A stretch of DNA of 64,000 bases, from contig CBDHEI010000002.1 of assembly GCA_965262055.1 (NCBI GenBank), forward strand, positions 868,001 through 932,000, read 5' to 3'. This document shows positions 26,319-35,961 of this stretch, one piece after another. Origin of the DNA: G958296245 sp965262055. Lineage in GTDB: Bacteria; Chloroflexota; Dehalococcoidia; Lucifugimonadales; G958296245. The position numbers were made by a program, and so were the translations under genes. Numbering within the stretch: position 1 is the first letter of the stretch; each line of letters starts with the position of its first letter. The notes under the pieces were generated by a model. The model saw only the letters and a list, made by a program, of their open reading frames with translations, did no database searches and was not told the origin of the DNA.

Positions 26319-27529
26319 CTAGAAGGCGTAAGGACACCAGGGCGCGAGGCGGGTCGCAAACATGGCGTCCGCCCTTGCGGCCGCCCCGTCCGTCCGCTCC
26401 TCCAAGCGACCGGCCTGTGCGAGCGCCGACGGTCTGACCGAGCCCATGTAGCACGCGGCCAGGTCGGCTACAGAGATGGCAAGGTCCGCAGACGCGCTGG
26501 CCCGCTTCACCCGCGCGCCATCTGGGCCGCAGTCCAGTTCGTACCTCCCATGGTTCCACGGGCAGAACTGGTCCTCTACCTCCATGACCATGCGGCCGTG
26601 GCGCATGTAGCGGCGGCCCTCCAGGGCATGGGCCGCGTCGACGAGACGGACCCAAAGCGCCGGACCCAAAGCGCCTGAGTCGGACGCCTTTCGAGCCGGC
26701 GCGGGTCGGCGAGCATCCATGGCAGAGGGTCGTCAACCGGCCTCTTGTACGCCTCGATCGCGTTGATGAGGTCCACCCCGAACAGGTACTGCCAGAGCGC
26801 GGCGTAGGCCGTGTCTGTTGCGCTCATCGTCTCCCAGATGCTCAGGACGCCCTTTCGCGTACGGTAAGAAGCGTAGCCCTCAGCCACGTCTCCATTGCGG
26901 TATGCGACGTGGAAGAAGGCGCTGGCTCCCTCGCGTTCGCGTTCCGGGTCGGCCAGCACCGCCTCCCAGCTTGTCTGTGGGCGGTCTATGGATGCCGGCC
27001 TGCCCTGGATAGCTCTACGGAAGACATCTGGGAACAGCGCAGCCGCTTCGCTGGGGGTAACGAACTCCACGGCGCCGGGGCTGGCGACTGGACGCAGGAA
27101 GCCAGTGTGCGGCCGTAATATCTTCCACTGCTCGTGAAAGGATCCTACGCCGTACCCGAAGCGCCCGTAGATGACGCTCTCGGAGGCCCAGAGCGCGGCA
27201 ATGGGCTCGCCGCGCTCGTATAGGTCGCGGAGCTGGTGGTCCATCATCCGCGTCATGATGCCCCGGCGGGTGTGAGTGGGCAGCACCGTCACGTCTTCCA
27301 CGGCGGCGACGGGCAGTGCGGCTCCCTCAACCCCAATGCTGCTCGGCACTGAGGAGGCGCCTCCCACGAGGTCCGAACCCTGGAAAGCGCCACCCCACCG
27401 GCCGGGAATGAATACCTTGGCGTAGCGTTCTATGTACTCGTCAAGTGCATGGCCGCCGAAGGCGCGGGCCGTAGCCCTGAGGTAGGCCGGGAACTCGTCC
27501 TGGACAATCGGCCGTATGTCGATGTCCAT
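26319..27529 (-). pseudogene. Eis-like GNAT acetyltransferase, frameshifted by a 14-bp tandem duplication
   Basis: Two minus-strand frames together encode an Eis-type N-acetyltransferase: a GNAT domain (VLPTHTRRGIMTRMM is the acetyl-CoA loop), a second GNAT-like part, and a C-terminal SCP2-like domain (EVEDQFCPWNHGRYEL). The frames meet at two adjacent copies of GGACCCAAAGCGCC (26648-26675, plus strand). Removing one copy joins PTQALWVR to LVDAAHALEGRRY and gives an uninterrupted 398-aa protein, the usual Eis length. The duplication is either a recent inactivating mutation or a sequence error. Eis proteins acetylate amines, including aminoglycosides; the substrate here is unknown. Confidence 0.88.
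26648..26675. repeat. 14-bp perfect tandem duplication
   Basis: Two identical copies of GGACCCAAAGCGCC lie head to tail and cause the frameshift in the Eis-like gene. Confidence 0.97.
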
Positions 27530-27552
27530 GAGAGAAGGTCGATCCAAACTTA

Positions 27553-27604
27553 ACCGCCGCCTCAGACCGGAACCTGTCTAGAGGCCCCGGTCATCGGCGG
27601 CGGT
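27553..27604 (-). terminator. Long interrupted stem-loop, probable terminator
   Basis: On the minus strand ACCGCCGCC pairs with GGCGGCGGT, and inside it GACCGG pairs with CCGGTC, with a 3x3 internal loop. The stem is followed by TTAAGTTT. It lies downstream of the solute-binding protein gene and fits a rho-independent terminator. Confidence 0.6.
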
Positions 27605-27691
27605 CAATTGAGCGATGTGTCATTGAGGTCCTCGCAGACAGGGCGGCTGTTCGTGGACGCTCCCACATGCGAGGACCCGGCGTGCTGGCTC

Positions 27692-28864
27692 TTACAGTCT
27701 CTTGTAGCGCTCGATCCAGTCAACGCGCACTGCGCTCAGGAGATCATGGTTGGTCAGGCGGGCGTTCTCAAGGTCGTCCACTCCGGACGGTATGTACTGG
27801 GAGAGCTCCGCAGGCAACTCGACGTCCGGGTTCACGGGGCTCCACCAATGCCTCTCAGCAAAGGCCCTCTGCACGTCGGCAGCCAGGACCCTGTTGATGA
27901 AATCGTAGCACAGCTCGGTCGGGGCGTTGTGGCCCTTCACGAGCGCGACTGTGGCCCCCTCGGCGAAGAACCCCTCTTCGACATCGTAGTCGTTGACGAT
28001 CGGGTAGCCCTTCTGGATCCACTCTCGCCACATGCCGGGCTGGCTGAAGCCGAAGACGATCTCGCCCGACTTGAACAGCTCGGCCGTAGCCTCCTGGTTA
28101 GTATGTATCGAGTGCTGGTTCTCCTTGAGCTCCGCGATCTTGTCCCAAGTCGCGTCGCTGATGGTGAAGGCGTCCTCGCCCTGCGCCAGCGCGCAGGCGA
28201 TGATCCACTTCAGGCCGTCGGTCCACTCGATGAACGGGTAGGTGGTCTTCCCCTGGTATTCGGGGTTCCACATCTCCGCGTAGCTCGTTGGCGCCGTCGT
28301 GACGACCTCGGACTGGTGAAGCAGGGTGTTGCAGTAGAAGCCGAAGCCGAGGGCCTTCCCCCCAGCGACGATGAACTTCGGGTGTACGCTCAAGGCGTTC
28401 GGCAGTTGGGACAGGTCCAGCGTGTCGAGCAGACCTTCCTTACCGAGGACCACGCCTCCAATGGCGTCGAAGAAGGAGACGTCAATCTCCGGGTTGGAGG
28501 CGGTCGCCTTGATCTTGGCGATCGACTGAGAAGTGTATCCCGAAATGAAGTCCAGCTTCGCGCCGGTCTCCTCTTCGAACTGGTCCCCCCAAATCTGCCT
28601 GTAGTCCGTGCCGTCGCCCCAGCCCTGGAGCACGATGCGCTCTCCCTTGAACATCTGGGAGGCCATCTGGGCCGGCGCCTTCTCTTCCATCATCTCCGGC
28701 TCATCCTCCTTAGAGGAGGTGCAGGCAGCCAGGAAGCTCGAGGCGGCAACGCCTCCTGCAATAACGCCGGCCGTCTTGAGGAATTGCCGTCTCGATATCG
28801 ACCGGCCTTCCTCGTCGCTATCTATCGATCCAGCATCCGACAGTACCTTCGGCTCCTTCGACAT
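27692..28864 (-). CDS. Tat-exported solute-binding lipoprotein (polyamine/iron-type, PotD-like)
   Basis: A 390-aa ABC solute-binding protein. The N-terminus has a twin-arginine motif SRRQFLK (about 24-30), a hydrophobic stretch and a lipobox ending LAAC, so it is probably exported folded and lipid-anchored. The mature part has the class seen in PotD/extracellular-solute-binding family 1: IVLQGWGDGTDYRQIW and a SYAEMWNPEYQGK hinge. No permease or ATPase gene is adjacent. AAAGGAGA lies 5 nt before ATG 28864. Ligand cannot be read from sequence. Confidence 0.85.
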   Translation of the reverse strand: MSKEPKVLSDAGSIDSDEEGRSISRRQFLKTAGVIAGGVAASSFLAACTSSKEDEPEMMEEKAPAQMASQMFKGERIVLQGWGDGTDYRQIWGDQFEEETGAKLDFISGYTSQSIAKIKATASNPEIDVSFFDAIGGVVLGKEGLLDTLDLSQLPNALSVHPKFIVAGGKALGFGFYCNTLLHQSEVVTTAPTSYAEMWNPEYQGKTTYPFIEWTDGLKWIIACALAQGEDAFTISDATWDKIAELKENQHSIHTNQEATAELFKSGEIVFGFSQPGMWREWIQKGYPIVNDYDVEEGFFAEGATVALVKGHNAPTELCYDFINRVLAADVQRAFAERHWWSPVNPDVELPAELSQYIPSGVDDLENARLTNHDLLSAVRVDWIERYKRL

Positions 28865-28913
28865 TGCGGTCTCCTTTCCCTGAACAGCAGAACCCCCACT
28901 ACAAGAGGCGACG

Positions 28914-28943
28914 ATTCTATACCGTGTTAGGCATTCTGTCCAA
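28914..28943 (-). promoter_or_regulatory. Promoter of the Tat-exported binding protein
   Basis: On the minus strand TTGGAC (28943-28938) and TAGAAT (28919-28914) are separated by 18 nt, about 50 nt before the start codon. Confidence 0.5.
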
Positions 28944-29083
28944 TCCTCTTTGGGCAGTTTCCCAACTAGTTCTTGCAGATACCATCAGCCGCCCCTCCGC
29001 ACATGGCGTGAACGGAGGAGCAGGGTGGGGTAGGAAAGAAGGAGGTGTGAATGGCTCGATCCGTGTCGGAACAGGCGGAAGCG

Positions 29084-30961
29084 CTACCGGATCTCCCACT
29101 GCTCGGTATGGTAGGACCAGTGGTCATCACGACCAATGTGGACGGGGAAGATCTCGATGTCCGCAAGCACGTCTGGCTTCGGAATATCTCCGTAGACCGG
29201 CATGTAGAAGCGCCGGTTCTTGATCTTCACGTTGGCGCCTATCCAACTGCCGACGACGGGGAGGTCTTTGAGCAGGTAATCCTCGTTGAGCGACTGCCAG
29301 TGTGAGGCTGCCTGGGCCCGGCTGGTGATCCGAGCGCCCTTGAGCACGAGCCCGTCCCATGCGGGTCTGCTGTACTCGGCGTAGCCCCAGGGGTCGCAGC
29401 CAGGGTTGGCCGGCTGGCTCTCGCAGGTGAGCCAACGTCGGGAGAGGTACTGGCCGGGGCCGCCGAGCATGGGCCCGCCCCCGCTGAAAGTCACCTCATA
29501 GTCCTTCTGCTCGTAGAACCTGGACGCCCATACGGCGGGGTCGAAGGTTTCGATCTCGATCCTGATCCCGGCGTCCTGCAGGTACTGCTGCCTGGCCGCG
29601 TGGTCAGCAGTCTCTTGCTCGCTCATGGACGGGCCCACCATCACCTTCAGCGCCCGATTGGGGTCCCAGTCCATCTCTTCGAGCAGCCTCCTGGAGGCCG
29701 CGGGGTCGTGTGAGTAGAGCTCGTCCCATTCGTCCTTGTAATACCAGGAGTGAGCAAGGGGCGTCCACACCTTCATGCCCAGACCTCGCGCGGAGGTCTG
29801 GAACAGCGCGTCCTTGTCGATCGCCTGCGCCCACGCCCGGTGCAGACGTGGGTCGTTGACGACCTCCATGCGCATGTTGAACGAGCCCAGCCCTCCGGTA
29901 CTGGGCTCCAGGGTGGCCCAGACGTCGAAACGCGGGTCCTGGAGGAAGACTTCCTCGCCCTCCTGTCCAAACGCGCCCTGGATGCTCGTGTCGATCTCCC
30001 CCCGCTGCATGGCGTTGTGGAGGGCATCGAGAGAAGGAACAGCCGCCATGACGATCTTGTCGATGCCCGGCCTGCCGAAATAGAAGGCGTCGAAGGCTTC
30101 CATCTCCAATAGCTGGCCGGGTACGTGTTGTACGAGCTTCCATGGGCCCGAGCCCGTCATGTCGCTGGCGAAGTACTCGTGCTCGAACAACTCACCCTCA
30201 GGCACGCCGCCCAGGACGTGCTCCGGCAGTATGGGGATGGGAGCCTGGCCGGCGATGGTGTTCAGGTCGTCCAAGAAGAAGGGCGAGGCCGTTTCGAACT
30301 CTATCTCTATGGTGTAGGCGTCGATGACACGGACCCCGGGAATCGGCCAGGTGCCCTCACCCTGCTGGAAGTCGCTGCCACCCTTTACGGCGTGGAGTGT
30401 GTTCAGCATCCATCTGCCCGCGTCTGGAGACAGGAATGTCCTGAGGGTGTAGGCAACGTCTCCGGCCGTCACAGGCTCTCCGTCGTGCCAAAGGGCGTTC
30501 TTACGGAGGTAGAAGGTCATCGAGGAGAAGTCCGATGCCAGGTCCCAACGCTCAGCCAGGTCGGGGACCCACCGGCCTGTTCTAGGGTTGGCCTGCGCCA
30601 GGCGGGACCATATCCATCCGGCTATCTGGGCCATACCAGGATCGGCCCGCACATGTGGGACTAGCTGCGTGGGCATGCCGTCCAAGCGCACTCGCAGGAC
30701 CCTCTCGCCGGGCCGTACCGTCGAATCGACCCCCCGCACCACCTCCTTCTCCACCGTTACGATCTGCTCGACAGGCACCTCCCTCACTACCTGCTTCTCC
30801 ACCACCACCAGCCTCTCCACAGGCACCTCTTTGATGATCTGCCGCTCGACTATCACCGGCTTCTCTATAGCGACTTCCTTGATCACTTCCCGCGTGCACG
30901 CTGCCGTGGCAACCGCGGCGAAAACGAAAGCCAGGGCAAACATCAGCCGGTGTCGCTTCAC
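29084..30961 (-). CDS. Family-5 (peptide/dipeptide-type) solute-binding lipoprotein
   Basis: A 625-aa SBP_bac_5 protein. A signal peptide ends in a lipobox TAAC. Residues about 22-75 then form a repeat-rich stalk of alternating IEKPVIVE, VVREVPVE and VTVEKEVV units, as seen in Chloroflexota lipoproteins. The binding domain contains LAERWDLASDFSSMTFYLRKNALWHDGEPVTAGDV, the family signature region. GTG 30961 is the start. Permease and ATPase genes are absent nearby, so it works with a transporter encoded elsewhere. Ligand is probably an oligopeptide or similar. Confidence 0.88.
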   Translation of the reverse strand: MKRHRLMFALAFVFAAVATAACTREVIKEVAIEKPVIVERQIIKEVPVERLVVVEKQVVREVPVEQIVTVEKEVVRGVDSTVRPGERVLRVRLDGMPTQLVPHVRADPGMAQIAGWIWSRLAQANPRTGRWVPDLAERWDLASDFSSMTFYLRKNALWHDGEPVTAGDVAYTLRTFLSPDAGRWMLNTLHAVKGGSDFQQGEGTWPIPGVRVIDAYTIEIEFETASPFFLDDLNTIAGQAPIPILPEHVLGGVPEGELFEHEYFASDMTGSGPWKLVQHVPGQLLEMEAFDAFYFGRPGIDKIVMAAVPSLDALHNAMQRGEIDTSIQGAFGQEGEEVFLQDPRFDVWATLEPSTGGLGSFNMRMEVVNDPRLHRAWAQAIDKDALFQTSARGLGMKVWTPLAHSWYYKDEWDELYSHDPAASRRLLEEMDWDPNRALKVMVGPSMSEQETADHAARQQYLQDAGIRIEIETFDPAVWASRFYEQKDYEVTFSGGGPMLGGPGQYLSRRWLTCESQPANPGCDPWGYAEYSRPAWDGLVLKGARITSRAQAASHWQSLNEDYLLKDLPVVGSWIGANVKIKNRRFYMPVYGDIPKPDVLADIEIFPVHIGRDDHWSYHTEQWEIR

Positions 30962-31024
30962 GCTCTACCTCTCGTCGGCGTCATCACGCCTGCCGGTCGT
31001 ACCGGATAGTTGGGGACTAAATGC

Positions 31025-31054
31025 CTTATAGCACGGGCATTCGAAGAGGGTCAA
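31025..31054 (-). promoter_or_regulatory. Promoter of the family-5 binding protein
   Basis: On the minus strand TTGACC (31054-31049) is followed after 18 nt by TATAAG (31030-31025), with an extended TGC just before the -10. It implies a leader of about 57 nt. Confidence 0.65.
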
Positions 31055-31235
31055 CAAGCCCCAAGGTCACTGTTTCACCACAGTCGGAGCAATTGTGGGG
31101 CTAAGAACGACTGTGAGGGCTTCCCGAATCAGGGAGCGCCCCGGCGCCCGGCCCCCTGGACGTGGGGCAAGTCTCCCCTACTCTGTAGGTCAATATGCAT
31201 GGGCATCTTCGGCTATACGACTATGCTGACAGAGG

Positions 31236-31264
31236 TTGACTTCAGAACGTGAGTTCTGTACAAT
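31236..31264 (+). promoter_or_regulatory. SOS-controlled promoter of imuB-dnaE2
   Basis: TTGACT (31236-31241) and TACAAT (31259-31264) have an ideal 17-nt spacer. The spacer is filled by the palindrome CAGAAC-GTGA-GTTCTG (31243-31258), which matches the GAAC-N4-GTTC LexA box of Gram-positives and relatives. A repressor bound here would block RNA polymerase directly. The rest of the gap between the binding-protein gene and imuB (30962-31303) shows no gene. Confidence 0.8.
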
Positions 31265-31303
31265 CTCCTGTCCCTGATACTCACCATGAACTGAGGAGGC
31301 TCC

Positions 31304-32755
31304 GTGAAGGTCGCCTGCATGCTCGTCACTCACCTGAGAGCAAAGGTGGAGATAAGACGGCAACCCCATCTGAAGGACAGTCCCGTCCTGATCGTCGACA
31401 GAAATCCTCTAGGGGCGAGGCCCGTGGTCGTCGACCACTTTCGTTCAGCTTCGTGGGTGACGGCTGAGATGACCATGGAACGGGCGCTGTCCCACAACGC
31501 GAACGCCGTGGTGCTGGATGCCGACGAGCCGCACTACCGCCGGGTCTTCGGCCAGATGCTCACCGCCCTACAGAGGATAAGCGACCGTGTCGAGGGGGCC
31601 GAGCTCGGCACCGCCTACGTCCGCCTGGACGGGCTAGAAGGAATGTACCGTGGAGAGGCCGGAGCCGTCTCCGCTCTGCTGAACGCGGTCCCCGCCTACC
31701 TGAATCCCCGTATCGGCGTGGCCGACGCGAAGTTCCCAGCGTTCGTCGCCGCCCGGACCTGCAGCGCACACGGAGCTTTCAGGGTACCCGACGACGTAGC
31801 GGCCTTCCTCGCGCCCCACTCCATCGACCTGCTTACCGTCTCCGCCGACGTGAAGAGCGAGATGCACCGCTTCGGCCTGCACACGATGGGGGCCGTCGCC
31901 TCCATGAGCGAACACATGCTTGCGGACCGGTTCGGGCCTGACGGCGGGCGGGCCTGGGCGCTCTGCAACGGGAGGGACGACAGCCCCGTCGTCCCTCTGG
32001 AGTTCGAGGAGTCGGTGGTCGAGCACACCTCGCTACCGTTCCATTCCTCCTCCATAGAGGCCCTGCTCGTCGCGGTGGACGCCCTTCTCAGGAGGGCCTA
32101 CGCCCGGCCGGACATGAGGGCCCGATACGCAGGCGCGGCCGACCTCCTCTGCGCGGCGTCCGGCTGGCCGCCCTGCGAGAAGAGCGTCAGGTTCAAGCAG
32201 CCCATAGGCGCGTGGGAGAGGGCCTCCATGATCGTACGGAGCCGGTTGGAGGCGGACCCTCCCCACAACCCGATCGAGGACGTGACGCTCACCCTCTCCA
32301 GCTTCACGGGCGAGTCAGGTACTCAGATGGGGCTGTTGGAGGATGTCCGGAGCGACAGGCACCGGAGGCTCGTGGAGGTGGACAGGAGGTTGCAGGCGCT
32401 GATGGGCGGCGGCCACACCCTCCACAGAATCGCCGAGGTAGCTCCCTGGCACCCCGCGCCTGAGATGCGGGCCTTGCAAGTGCCCATAGACCCGTCGGGC
32501 CGGAACGCCATCAGACCCCTCCACACGCCGAAGCCCGTGGAAGTGCAGGAAGGGAAAGAGGGCGAGCCGGTGTCGGTGCGAGTCGATAGGCGCTGGCTCA
32601 ATGTGGCCCGGATAGACGACCGGTGGACGTTCGACCTGTGGTGGCTCCCTGAGCCCGTGACCCGCACCTACTACCGGATCGATCCAGGCGACGGCAGGCG
32701 CATCACCCTGTTCCGCGATCAATGGGACGACCTCTGGTACCGGCAGAGCGCCTGA
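31304..32755 (+). CDS. imuB: ImuB-like catalytically inactive Y-family polymerase homologue
   Basis: A 483-aa Y-family protein. The palm opens MKVACMLVTHLRAKVE, where active polymerases have a DxD-type motif, and the second acidic motif SLDE reads RLDG. The catalytic acids are therefore missing, as in ImuB. ImuB bridges the beta clamp and the error-prone polymerase DnaE2 during SOS mutagenesis. GTG 31304 follows GAGGAGG closely. Its stop TGA overlaps the dnaE2 ATG (ATGA), and an SOS-box promoter lies upstream. No imuA gene is present beside it. Confidence 0.85.
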   Translation: MKVACMLVTHLRAKVEIRRQPHLKDSPVLIVDRNPLGARPVVVDHFRSASWVTAEMTMERALSHNANAVVLDADEPHYRRVFGQMLTALQRISDRVEGAELGTAYVRLDGLEGMYRGEAGAVSALLNAVPAYLNPRIGVADAKFPAFVAARTCSAHGAFRVPDDVAAFLAPHSIDLLTVSADVKSEMHRFGLHTMGAVASMSEHMLADRFGPDGGRAWALCNGRDDSPVVPLEFEESVVEHTSLPFHSSSIEALLVAVDALLRRAYARPDMRARYAGAADLLCAASGWPPCEKSVRFKQPIGAWERASMIVRSRLEADPPHNPIEDVTLTLSSFTGESGTQMGLLEDVRSDRHRRLVEVDRRLQALMGGGHTLHRIAEVAPWHPAPEMRALQVPIDPSGRNAIRPLHTPKPVEVQEGKEGEPVSVRVDRRWLNVARIDDRWTFDLWWLPEPVTRTYYRIDPGDGRRITLFRDQWDDLWYRQSA

Positions 32756-35700
32756 TGGCATCCGGCTACGTCGAGCTTCACGCCAAGAGCTTCTACTCCT
32801 TCGGGGAAGGGGCCTCCCACGTCCACGAGCTGTTGGCGCAGGCGAAGGAGTACGGGTATCCCGCGCTGGCCCTGACCGACACGAATCTCTGTGGGGCGCT
32901 GGAGTTCGCGAGGCTCGCCAACAGCCTGGGCATCCAACCCATCACGGGCGGGGAGTTGACCCTCACCGACGGATCGAGACTCACGCTGCTCGCCCGTACC
33001 CGGCAAGGGTACTCCAACATCTCCCGCCTCTTCACCATCGCCAACGCCGCCGACCGCAGGGAGCCGAGACTCGATCCCTCGCAGTTGCCCCATCATTCCG
33101 AGGGCGTCGTGCTGCTGACAGGCGGGCGCGACGGGCGGCTCTCCCGGCTGGCCATGGACGGCCGCATCGGTGAAGCCCATGAGCTCCTGAGGGGGTACGT
33201 GGACTGGTACGGCCCCGGGGCGGTGTACGTCGAGCTACAACAGAACCTCCTGCATGGGGACACCGACCGCAACAGGAAGCTGGTCAGGACCGCCGGTGAT
33301 GTCGGCGTCCCCGTGGTAGCCACCAACGACGTCCACTACCACACCCCGGAACGCTCCCACCTTCAGGACGCATTGGTTGCCGCAAGGCTCAACACCACCA
33401 TCGACAGGGCTCTCCCTTATCTGAGGCCCAACCATCACCTCTACCTGAAGCCCCACGCCGAGATGGAGAAGCTCTTTACCGAGTGTCCCCAGGCCGTGTC
33501 CAACACCCTACGCGTCGCTGAGCGGTGCGACTTCGACCTCAGCACCGACCTCGGGTACACCCTGCCCGATCCCGCCGTGCCGGACGGGTACACGGCGGAA
33601 AGCTACCTCCAGCGTCTCTGCTACGAGGCGGCCGCGCGGCGCTATGGCTCGGTGTCAGATCGCGTTGGGGCGCGGCTCCGGGAGGAGTTCCGCCTGATCG
33701 AGCATCTCAACCTGGCGGGCTTCCTTCTTCTCTACAGGGAGATCGCGCTCATCGCGCAGCGGATCATGGAGGAGCGCGGCGTGGTAGGCCCTGAGACGCC
33801 TGTGGAGGAGAGACCGCCCGGGAGGGGACGCGGCTCGTCGGTGGCGCTGCTCGTCGGATATCTCATCGGCATCAGCCACGTCGACCCCCTGAAGTGGGAC
33901 CTCACCCTGGAGCGCTTCATCTCAGAGGACATGACCACACTACCGGACATCGACCTTGACTTCCCCAGGGGGCTCAGAGACGAGCTGATCGAGCGTGTGC
34001 ACCGGCACTTCGGGCCGGAGTACGCCGTCCTGACAGGGGCCATCACCACCTACAAGGTGAAGGGCATCATCCAGGACCTGGGCAAGGCCTTGGGGCTTCC
34101 CCAGGAACACCTATCGCTGCTCTCGAAGCAGTTGCACTCTCACGACGCCTCAGACCTGCGGGACGAAATGGCGCAGCTCCCGGACTTCAGGGACAGGGTG
34201 GACGCACCCGGCTGGCGGGACCTGCTCGACCTCGCCCCGAAGCTGATGGACACCCCCAGGGGACTCAGTCAGCACGTCGGCGGCATGGTGCTCAGCAGCT
34301 CGCCCATACCGGAGATGGTGCCCATGCGGGCCGGGGCCATCGACGGCCGCTACATCATGGACTGGAACAAGGACAGCGTGGCCGACGCCGGGTTCGCCAA
34401 GATCGACATCCTCTCGCTGCCGGTGCTCGACCAGATCGAGGAGGCCCTCGACCTTGTGGAGGCGCGGGAGGGCAGACGGCCCGCCCTGAGCAGGGCCGAC
34501 CCGGAGGACGCCGGGGTCTACGACATGATCAACGAGGGCCTCTCCAAGGGTGTCTTCCTTCTACAGTCGCCCGCGCAGCTCAAGATGGCGCAGCGGCTGA
34601 AGTCGCGCAACCTCCTCGACCTCGCCTACCAGGTCGCCCTCATCCGTCCCGGCGTCGGCGTTCAGGGCAGCGCCGTGTCGCAGTTCGTCGAGCGCTACAG
34701 GCACGGGACGGAGTGGGAGTACGACCACCCGCTGGAGAGGCGTGCCCTGGAACGAGGCTACGGCATCATCGTCTGGCAGGAGCAGGTCGTCCAGCTCATC
34801 GAGGACGTGGCCGGCATGACCGCGGCAGAGGCCGACGAGGTGCGCCGCGCCTTCGCCAGGCCCAACAACGAGCACCTGATCGCCATGCACTGGGAGAGGT
34901 TCGCCGAGGGCGCGTGGCGAACCGGAGTCCCTGAAGAGACCGCCCGGAAGATATTCGGCAAGATCAACGGCCACTACATGTTCCCGGAGTCCCACTCCCA
35001 CGCATTCGCCGTTACCGCATACCAGGCCGCGTGGCTCAAACGCTACTACCCGCTGGAGTTCTTCGTGACACTGATCAACAACCAGCCTATGGGCTTCTAC
35101 CCGATGGAGACGCTGAAGCAGGATGCAGGGCGCTTCGGCGTGCCCTTCTTGAACCCCTGCGTCAACGGGAGCCGGGCAGCGTGCGCCCCTGAGAGCGGCT
35201 CCGTGAGGCTGGGCCTACAGCTCATCAAGGACGTTGGGGCGGAGTCGGCGAGGCTCATAGTAGAAGAGAGGAAGCGACACGGCTCCTACGTCACCGCGGG
35301 GGACCTGGTGCGTCGGACGGGGCTGAAGCCGCAGGCCGTCCTGTCGCTGGTAATGGCCGGTGCGTTCGACGGCATCGAGGCTAATCGCAGAGAGACCCTG
35401 TGGGAAGCTGGACTATACCCCCGGCCCTCTCGGAACGGCCAGGCCGCGTTGCCAGTCTCCATGGAGGACGGTGTGCCCCGGCTCCCGGACTTCACGGAGC
35501 GCGAGAAGATGGTGGGCGAGTACCGGATGATGGGTATCTACCCCAGGGGACACCTGATGGAGTTCGTCAGGCCGGGGCTGGGTCCCAGCGTGCTCCCCAC
35601 AGTCGACGTGGAGAAGCGCGGCGACGACGAACGAGTTACGGTAGCCGGCTGGCCGGTGGCGAGGCAGCACCCGCGCGGACGGGACGGCACGGTCTTCGTG

Positions 35701-35901
35701 ACCATCGAGGACGAGACAGGCGACGTGCAGGTCATCGTCTGGCGCGACCTGTTCGCCAGGCGTCGCAGAGAGCTCGGCAGCCAGGTGGTGGAGGTCACGG
35801 GACGCGTATCGAGGTGGGACGGGACTACGAACGTCATCGCGACCGACCTGCACGCCGTCCGGTCTGGCGTGACCATGCCCGCCTCTCACGACTGGCACTG
35901 A
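32755..35901 (+). CDS. dnaE2: Error-prone DNA polymerase III alpha subunit DnaE2
   Basis: A 1048-aa C-family polymerase, shorter than replicative DnaE as is usual for DnaE2. It has an N-terminal PHP domain (ELHAKSFYSFGEGAS), a catalytic palm with PDIDLDFP (acids at 398, 400, 402), the FPESHSHAFAVTAYQ segment and a C-terminal OB-fold (DVQVIVWRDLF). DnaE2 performs translesion synthesis in the SOS response with ImuB. The true start at 32755 overlaps the imuB stop by one base; an ATG at 32722 lies inside imuB and lacks the family's N-terminus. Confidence 0.92.
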   Translation: MASGYVELHAKSFYSFGEGASHVHELLAQAKEYGYPALALTDTNLCGALEFARLANSLGIQPITGGELTLTDGSRLTLLARTRQGYSNISRLFTIANAADRREPRLDPSQLPHHSEGVVLLTGGRDGRLSRLAMDGRIGEAHELLRGYVDWYGPGAVYVELQQNLLHGDTDRNRKLVRTAGDVGVPVVATNDVHYHTPERSHLQDALVAARLNTTIDRALPYLRPNHHLYLKPHAEMEKLFTECPQAVSNTLRVAERCDFDLSTDLGYTLPDPAVPDGYTAESYLQRLCYEAAARRYGSVSDRVGARLREEFRLIEHLNLAGFLLLYREIALIAQRIMEERGVVGPETPVEERPPGRGRGSSVALLVGYLIGISHVDPLKWDLTLERFISEDMTTLPDIDLDFPRGLRDELIERVHRHFGPEYAVLTGAITTYKVKGIIQDLGKALGLPQEHLSLLSKQLHSHDASDLRDEMAQLPDFRDRVDAPGWRDLLDLAPKLMDTPRGLSQHVGGMVLSSSPIPEMVPMRAGAIDGRYIMDWNKDSVADAGFAKIDILSLPVLDQIEEALDLVEAREGRRPALSRADPEDAGVYDMINEGLSKGVFLLQSPAQLKMAQRLKSRNLLDLAYQVALIRPGVGVQGSAVSQFVERYRHGTEWEYDHPLERRALERGYGIIVWQEQVVQLIEDVAGMTAAEADEVRRAFARPNNEHLIAMHWERFAEGAWRTGVPEETARKIFGKINGHYMFPESHSHAFAVTAYQAAWLKRYYPLEFFVTLINNQPMGFYPMETLKQDAGRFGVPFLNPCVNGSRAACAPESGSVRLGLQLIKDVGAESARLIVEERKRHGSYVTAGDLVRRTGLKPQAVLSLVMAGAFDGIEANRRETLWEAGLYPRPSRNGQAALPVSMEDGVPRLPDFTEREKMVGEYRMMGIYPRGHLMEFVRPGLGPSVLPTVDVEKRGDDERVTVAGWPVARQHPRGRDGTVFVTIEDETGDVQVIVWRDLFARRRRELGSQVVEVTGRVSRWDGTTNVIATDLHAVRSGVTMPASHDWH

Positions 35902-35961
35902 CTTACGTCGCGGCGGCTGGGATTGTGCGGGCGCCGCCGACGGGTCCATTATAGGTATGAC

